Part shown: positions 44,039 through 47,580 of the stretch, in pieces | Layout: every line of letters begins with the position of its first letter | Numbering within the stretch: position 1 is the stretch's first letter | Assembly: GCA_007131285.1 (NCBI GenBank) | Contig: SLQV01000194.1 | Location: forward strand, 1-47,580 | Direction of reading: 5' to 3' | DNA length: 47,580 bases | Source of the DNA: Myxococcales bacterium | GTDB lineage: Bacteria > Myxococcota_A > Polyangia > Polyangiales > SLQV01 | The notes under the pieces: model-generated | Databases searched by the model: none | What the model was told of the DNA's origin: nothing | Seen by the model: the letters and a program-made list of their open reading frames with translations, nothing else | Made by a program: the position numbers and the translations under genes

Positions 44039-44911
44039 CTAGCGGTGCCCGGCAAGGTAGGGCGCCAGCAGCAGCGCTAATCGCTCCTTGGATGCGTCGT
44101 CAACGGCATCTAGTCGGGTAATGAGGCCGCTGCTTAGCGCAGAACTGGCAGGGGAAAGGGCGGGGTCAGGCAGGCGTGGCAAAAGAGCGCGAAGCAGTTG
44201 TTGCGCGCTCTCCGTGTTGCGCTTGAGCTGACCCAAGACACCTTCGGCGCTCACCGCTTCCTCGGATTCGCGCCAGCAATCATAGTCTGTAACGAAGGCC
44301 GCGGTCACGTAGGGCAGCTCGGCCTCCCGCGCGAGCTTGGCCTCCGTGGCGTTGGTCATGCCAATGACGTCAAGGCCCCAGCTCCGATAGAGTCTGGATT
44401 CAGCACGGGTTGAGAAGTGAGGCCCCTCCATATTTAAGTAGGTGCCTCCGTTTTGATGCGGCAGCCCCAGGCTCGCCGCCGCCGCGGCTAGCGCCTGGCG
44501 CAGCGCAAGGTCTGTTGGGTCGGCTAGGCTGACGTGGGCTACGACGCCGGAGCCTTCAAAGAAGGAGGTCGCTCGGGCAAACGTGCGATCGATGAACTGG
44601 TCGCAGAGCACGAGATGGCCGGGTGGCAGCGCTTCGTTCAATGAGCCGACAGCTGAGATGCTCAGCACCTGAGAGGCTCCGAGCTGTTTGAGCGCCCAGA
44701 TGTTAGCCCGATAGTTCACTTCCGACGGCGACAGATCATGACCTCGGCCATGTCGGGGTAGAAAAAACAGGCGCACGCCTTCAAGCAGGCCGGTGGTTAC
44801 TTGGTCCGATGGTCTGCCAAAGGGTGTTGTCAGTGCGTGTGCCTCCACCTGCATCAGGTCCGGAAGGTCGTAGAGGCCACTGCCTCCGATAATCGCTAGG
44901 TTCTTGGTCAT
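44039..44911 (-). CDS. mtnP: S-methyl-5'-thioadenosine phosphorylase
   Basis: A 290-residue trimeric nucleoside phosphorylase of methionine salvage and polyamine/SAM by-product recycling, cleaving methylthioadenosine with phosphate. MTNLAIIGGSGL-type start (NLAIIGGSGLYDLPD), phosphate-binding FFLPRHGRGHDLSPSEVNYRANIWALKQLG, substrate loop YLNMEGPHFSTRAES, and GMTNATEAKLAREAELPYVTAAFVTDYDCWRESEE match MTAP rather than purine nucleoside phosphorylase: the DYDCW pair of Asp suits adenine-type bases. No other mtn gene is in the window. The gene is on the minus strand between the vWA and FHA genes. Confidence 0.92.
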   Translation of the reverse strand: MTKNLAIIGGSGLYDLPDLMQVEAHALTTPFGRPSDQVTTGLLEGVRLFFLPRHGRGHDLSPSEVNYRANIWALKQLGASQVLSISAVGSLNEALPPGHLVLCDQFIDRTFARATSFFEGSGVVAHVSLADPTDLALRQALAAAAASLGLPHQNGGTYLNMEGPHFSTRAESRLYRSWGLDVIGMTNATEAKLAREAELPYVTAAFVTDYDCWRESEEAVSAEGVLGQLKRNTESAQQLLRALLPRLPDPALSPASSALSSGLITRLDAVDDASKERLALLLAPYLAGHR

Positions 44912-45240
44912 AGGGGCTAGGACTTGCTACTGTCACGCCCTGCGTGCAATAGCCCGCTGTGGTTTGCGCTCGCCGGGCGCGTGCGCCTGCCTGTGTTGGG
45001 TTGGCCATGTGGTCACTGAGCGGGTGCTCATGAGGGGTCTGCGAAGGCCCGTTCAGGCGCGGAGCGGTAGGTGACACGCATAACTCAGGATTGACAGGAC
45101 TTGGTGTCTGGGTACCATGAAACTAGCAGGATGCCGCAGGGAAGCGCGACCGCTTCAACGACCTAGCTTCGGGGGGCTAAATGCGGCTCGTGCAGTCTGG
45201 CCCCGTAAACGTGGCGAGCACTGAGGGCAGACGGAAAAGC
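44912..45240. other. Divergent intergenic region with a promoter for the FHA gene
   Basis: About 329 bases between divergent mtnP and the FHA gene. It contains the candidate promoter at 45091-45118 and, from ATG 45181, a possible 20-residue upstream extension of the FHA protein. Confidence 0.45.
45091..45118 (+). promoter_or_regulatory. Sigma70-like promoter candidate
   Basis: TTGACA (45091-45096), a perfect -35, is followed after 16 bases by TACCAT (45113-45118), matching four of six -10 positions including both flanks. It lies upstream of the FHA gene and the spacing is acceptable. Confidence 0.5.
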
Positions 45241-47022
45241 ATGGCCAAACTCGTCATTGCGGATGATCAGGGGAGTACCCGAGAGATATCCCTAGATGCT
45301 TCAGAGATTACCCTAGGGCGATCCGAAGACAGTTCTGTGCGACTTGACGAGCGCAACGTATCACGGAAGCACGCGCGCATCCGGGCGGACGGAGAGCGGT
45401 TCATCCTCGAGGATGTAGGTTCGTACCTGGGTACCCGTATCAACGGTGAAGTGATCGCAGAACCCCGCGCCCTTGAGAACGGCGACCTGATCGAAATCGG
45501 AGACTTTGCGCTCAAAGCGCTGGAGCTGAGCGCTGCCTCAGATGACAGCCTGGCGACATGCGAAACGGGCGCGCAGCTAAGTGCGTCGACGGGCACGGCC
45601 TCGGGCCGGCTGCGTAGGGGGGGGCGGTCGTCACATCCCCCAACTACTTCGCCAGACGTCAAGCGCGTTGCCAAGGCCGGTGAAGAACGCGCCGGGGCAA
45701 ACGAGTTTCCACGCATTGTGATGGTGAGTCCGCCCGCGCCAGGCACTGAATACGTGCTGAAGGGCAGCAAGCTGAGAGTAGGGCGCGCAGAAGATCTCGA
45801 TGTGTGGGTGAACCATCGGTCCATCTCGCGAGAACACGCTGATTTTGTGATCGATGGTGCGGGCAAGGTCACCGTCATCGACCGTGGTAGCGCCAACGGA
45901 ACGCGCATCGACGGTGAGGAAGTGTGGGAGCGCCAGTTAGCGTCCCGTGACCTACTGCAGCTTGGTCAGGTCTCGTTTCGTTTCGTTCCGGCGCTTGAGC
46001 ACTACGTATTTGACGTTGGCGATACCGTTGACCTGCTAGCCCTCAAGGAGACGGGTCGTAATCGCGGCTGGGTTTGGGCCCTGGCGGCTGCTGCGCTGCT
46101 TTTGGGCGCAGCCGGAATCTTTGCGCTCAGTGGCGAACCTGCCCCGGGCATTGAGGAAGTTGCGCTCGAGGCGCCGGAGCCTCCAGCTAACGAGGACGAG
46201 GCGGAGCCGCGCGAGGATACGCCCGAGGCATCCGCTATCAAGCCAGAGGCGCTGCTCGCGGCGTGCGCTGAGGCGGTGGCGGCACAGGACCTTGAACATG
46301 GTCGCGAGGTGCTGCGGCGCTTGCAGACCAAGGCTGTTTCAGGCTCGCAGGCGTGCGCCGAAGGTGTTGGGCGTTTGAGCGAAGATAACGATGCTTTTCA
46401 GCGCGGCAAGGCAGCGCTCGCAGCAGAAGATTTGGCAGGCGCCTACCGTGCCTTCTCCGGAATTTCACCCGCTGCTTTCCAGCGGGCAGATCCCGTGGTG
46501 GAAGCAACGATGCAGCGCTACGCCGAAGCGCATATCGATGCGGCAGAAGTCGCGTTCGCGAACGACAAGCCTACGACTATTGCGGAAGCCTCGAAGGTGC
46601 TCGCGATGGGCGACGACGCACCTCCCCGGCTGGTTGAAAAAGCGCGCTCTTTACGCGAGCGCGCCGAACGCACGCTCCTAGATGAGCGTACGGCAAAATC
46701 AAAGCCAGAGGAACGTGTTGCGAGTCGGACGCGCCCTGCTTCGGGGCCATCAGCGGCGCGCACCGCGGGGGTTGAGGCTGCCAACAAGGCAAGCGATGAT
46801 CAAACGTGTTCACCGCTCGCACCTAACTACAGCCAGTGCGTCGTTACTAGCCTGGAAGGCAAAACCACAACACCCAATCAGCTTGCCTTGCTGATCGAAA
46901 GCTACCGTCAACTGGGCAAAGCGCCGAAAGCTCAGGCCCACATGGAGGATTTTGTCCGCCGCTTTCCTTCACACCGGCTAGCTGCTCACTACCGCCAAGT
47001 TCTCATGCGCGCAGGCGAATAG
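45241..47022 (+). CDS. Membrane protein with two FHA domains and a periplasmic helical region
   Basis: I favour ATG 45241, where the first FHA domain starts at once (MAKLVIADDQGSTREISLD); ATG 45181 would add 20 residues and has G-rich DNA upstream. FHA1 (about 1-95) has LGRSEDSSVRL and NVSRKHARI; FHA2 (about 160-262) has VGRAEDLDVWVNHRSISREHADF and GSANGTRIDG. These phosphothreonine-binding domains are cytoplasmic, followed by a transmembrane helix (276-298, WVWALAAAALLLGAAGIFAL), a Glu/Pro-rich linker and an Ala-rich TPR-like helical region. It may couple Ser/Thr kinase signalling to the envelope. No kinase is adjacent. An eight-G run lies near 45617. Confidence 0.85.
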   Translation: MAKLVIADDQGSTREISLDASEITLGRSEDSSVRLDERNVSRKHARIRADGERFILEDVGSYLGTRINGEVIAEPRALENGDLIEIGDFALKALELSAASDDSLATCETGAQLSASTGTASGRLRRGGRSSHPPTTSPDVKRVAKAGEERAGANEFPRIVMVSPPAPGTEYVLKGSKLRVGRAEDLDVWVNHRSISREHADFVIDGAGKVTVIDRGSANGTRIDGEEVWERQLASRDLLQLGQVSFRFVPALEHYVFDVGDTVDLLALKETGRNRGWVWALAAAALLLGAAGIFALSGEPAPGIEEVALEAPEPPANEDEAEPREDTPEASAIKPEALLAACAEAVAAQDLEHGREVLRRLQTKAVSGSQACAEGVGRLSEDNDAFQRGKAALAAEDLAGAYRAFSGISPAAFQRADPVVEATMQRYAEAHIDAAEVAFANDKPTTIAEASKVLAMGDDAPPRLVEKARSLRERAERTLLDERTAKSKPEERVASRTRPASGPSAARTAGVEAANKASDDQTCSPLAPNYSQCVVTSLEGKTTTPNQLALLIESYRQLGKAPKAQAHMEDFVRRFPSHRLAAHYRQVLMRAGE

Positions 47023-47097
47023 GCTTACGGTCCCTGACGGGACCGGTTGAGGACCGAGCCGACCAAGCGGCCTTGCCGAAAGTCCAGTGCGGTCTCA

Positions 47098-47163
47098 GGA
47101 GCGTGCTTCGGTTGCGCGGTGGTGGGTACGCTTGCGCACAGGCCGTCAACCGAAGCACGCTCC
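47098..47163 (+). repeat. 17-bp perfect inverted repeat with 32-base loop
   Basis: GGAGCGTGCTTCGGTTG (47098-47114) and its exact reverse complement (47147-47163) flank a GC-rich loop. No T-tract follows, so factor-independent termination is doubtful. It is 75 bases past the FHA stop codon; a smaller hairpin CGGTCCC-TGAC-GGGACCG (47028-47045) lies between. Confidence 0.8.
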
Positions 47164-47168
47164 CCGCT

Positions 47169-47224
47169 CGTCAGCGCGTCAGCGCGTCAGCGCGTCAGCG
47201 CGTCAGCGCGCCAGCGCGCTGACG
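47169..47224 (+). repeat. 8-bp tandem repeat array ending in an inverted unit
   Basis: CGTCAGCG occurs five times in exact tandem (47169-47208), then once as CGCCAGCG, and finally as its reverse complement CGCTGACG (47217-47224). The inverted last unit can pair with the direct ones. Confidence 0.9.
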
Positions 47225-47301
47225 TTAGGCTTGCTCGCGCCCATGACGCCTCGGCCCAAGGCTGAATCTCTAGGGTGCTGCCCCCCACGCCCGCACCCGT
47301 C

Positions 47302-47324
47302 GAGCCCGGTCGACGACCGGGCTC
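47302..47324 (+). terminator. 10-bp hairpin, possible terminator
   Basis: GAGCCCGGTC, loop GAC, GACCGGGCTC: a perfect and very stable stem, followed by ACGCTGTTT. It is 280 bases after the FHA stop, so its link to that gene is unsure. Confidence 0.45.
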
Positions 47325-47360
47325 ACGCTGTTTCTCAGCTTGTAAATACGCATCAGTTTA

Positions 47361-47433
47361 AGGTTGAGCCGCTACAGCCCTGGGTTCGCTGCTGGGTTTG
47401 CCGCGCGCCTTCAATCGCTCACGCATGCAGGCT
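47361..47433 (+). repeat. Dispersed repeat A, copy 2
   Basis: Partner of 9473-9545; the core from GCCGCGCGCCTTCAATCGCT to CGCATG is identical and the upstream 40 bases differ at only a few positions. Here it directly precedes repeat R. Confidence 0.85.
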
Positions 47434-47448
47434 GGGGTCCCGGCGCGC

Positions 47449-47555
47449 GCGTGGCTGCGGCGCCCGCGGAGGGTCTCGGGGGGACCCACAATTGGGTACG
47501 GAGCTGCGCGCAGTGCCCAATTGTGGGGGGCTCCGGAGGGTGCGCCTGCGCGCCT
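47449..47555 (+). repeat. Palindromic intergenic repeat R, copy 3 (best preserved)
   Basis: CCCACAATTGGG (47485-47496) and CCCAATTGTGGG (47516-47527) form a perfect 12-bp stem with a 19-base loop, flanked by GGTCTCGGGGGGA and GGGCTCCGG. The flanks are shared with copies at 16595-16680 (inverted) and 19117-19221. Confidence 0.85.
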
Positions 47556-47580
47556 GAGCGCCCAGCCCCCCTGGGCCCCC

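Larger units (their letters stand above)
47023..47580. other. Palindrome- and repeat-dense intergenic island
   Basis: No credible gene; ORFs here (47047, 47087) run through hairpins and an 8-bp repeat array. In order it holds a 7-bp hairpin (47028-47045), a 17-bp hairpin (47098-47163), 8-bp tandem repeats (47169-47224), a 10-bp hairpin (47302-47324), repeat A (47361-47433) and repeat R (47449-47555). It runs off the window. Confidence 0.6.

Noticed and set aside
47169-47224. Possible CRISPR array from evenly spaced short repeats
   Set aside because: The 8-bp units abut with no spacers and no cas gene is present; it is a simple tandem repeat.
47087-47557. 156-residue ORF at the window end
   Set aside because: It runs through a 17-bp hairpin, the 8-bp repeats, and repeats A and R, so it is an artefact of repeat DNA.

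Overview
The window looks like a chromosomal segment of a high-GC (roughly 60% by eye) Gram-negative bacterium. Many predicted lipoproteins, porins, an OmpA-type lipoprotein, FHA and von Willebrand proteins, and a detached atpDC pair suggest a Myxococcota or 'deltaproteobacterial' relative; this is inference, since there is no rRNA to place it. I see no phage, insertion sequence, CRISPR array, tRNA or rRNA.

Layout. 0-2.4 kb: the tail of an unknown protein, then a secreted coiled-coil protein paired with an OmpA-domain lipoprotein. 2.5-5.6 kb: trmH overlapping a bifunctional class A penicillin-binding protein. 5.8-9.3 kb: a glycine-rich RRM protein, a CPA2 cation/proton antiporter and a RidA-like protein. 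10.0-11.2 kb: a GspG-like anchored protein and RNase III. 11.3-13.5 kb (minus): a beta-barrel protein and a VKOR-DsbA fusion. 13.8-16.5 kb: three consecutive lipoprotein genes of LPP20 and FlgO/CsgG type. 16.8-19.1 kb: a fused NMN adenylyltransferase-Nudix enzyme and an M15-type peptidase. 19.3-23.7 kb (minus): a TraB/PrgY protein and two tandem OprP/O-type porins, one broken by a single amber codon. 24.2-25.4 kb: a barrel protein. 25.6-28.4 kb (minus): PpiC-type chaperone, RseP and a HIT protein. 28.6-34.6 kb: a small lipoprotein, sufE (minus), atpDC, glucokinase, and a DJ-1/thioesterase pair. 35.0-42.1 kb: a large L,D-transpeptidase lipoprotein, an HPF-like protein, a radical SAM protein, then GT4 and glpD on the minus strand. 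42.7-47.0 kb: a vWA lipoprotein, mtnP (minus) and a double-FHA membrane protein. The window ends in a palindrome-rich intergenic island.

How the genes fit together. Most are housekeeping or cell-envelope genes: peptidoglycan synthesis and cross-linking (PBP, L,D-transpeptidase, M15 peptidase), outer-membrane proteins and their quality control (porins, PpiC, RseP, VKOR-DsbA), and nucleotide, NAD, methionine-salvage and glycerol metabolism. No defence system or biosynthetic cluster is evident. The least ordinary signals are the amber-interrupted porin with its intact duplicate and shared upstream element, a family of palindromic intergenic repeats (three copies), an RNase III lacking one canonical metal-binding aspartate, and the LPP20/FlgO-like lipoprotein triad.
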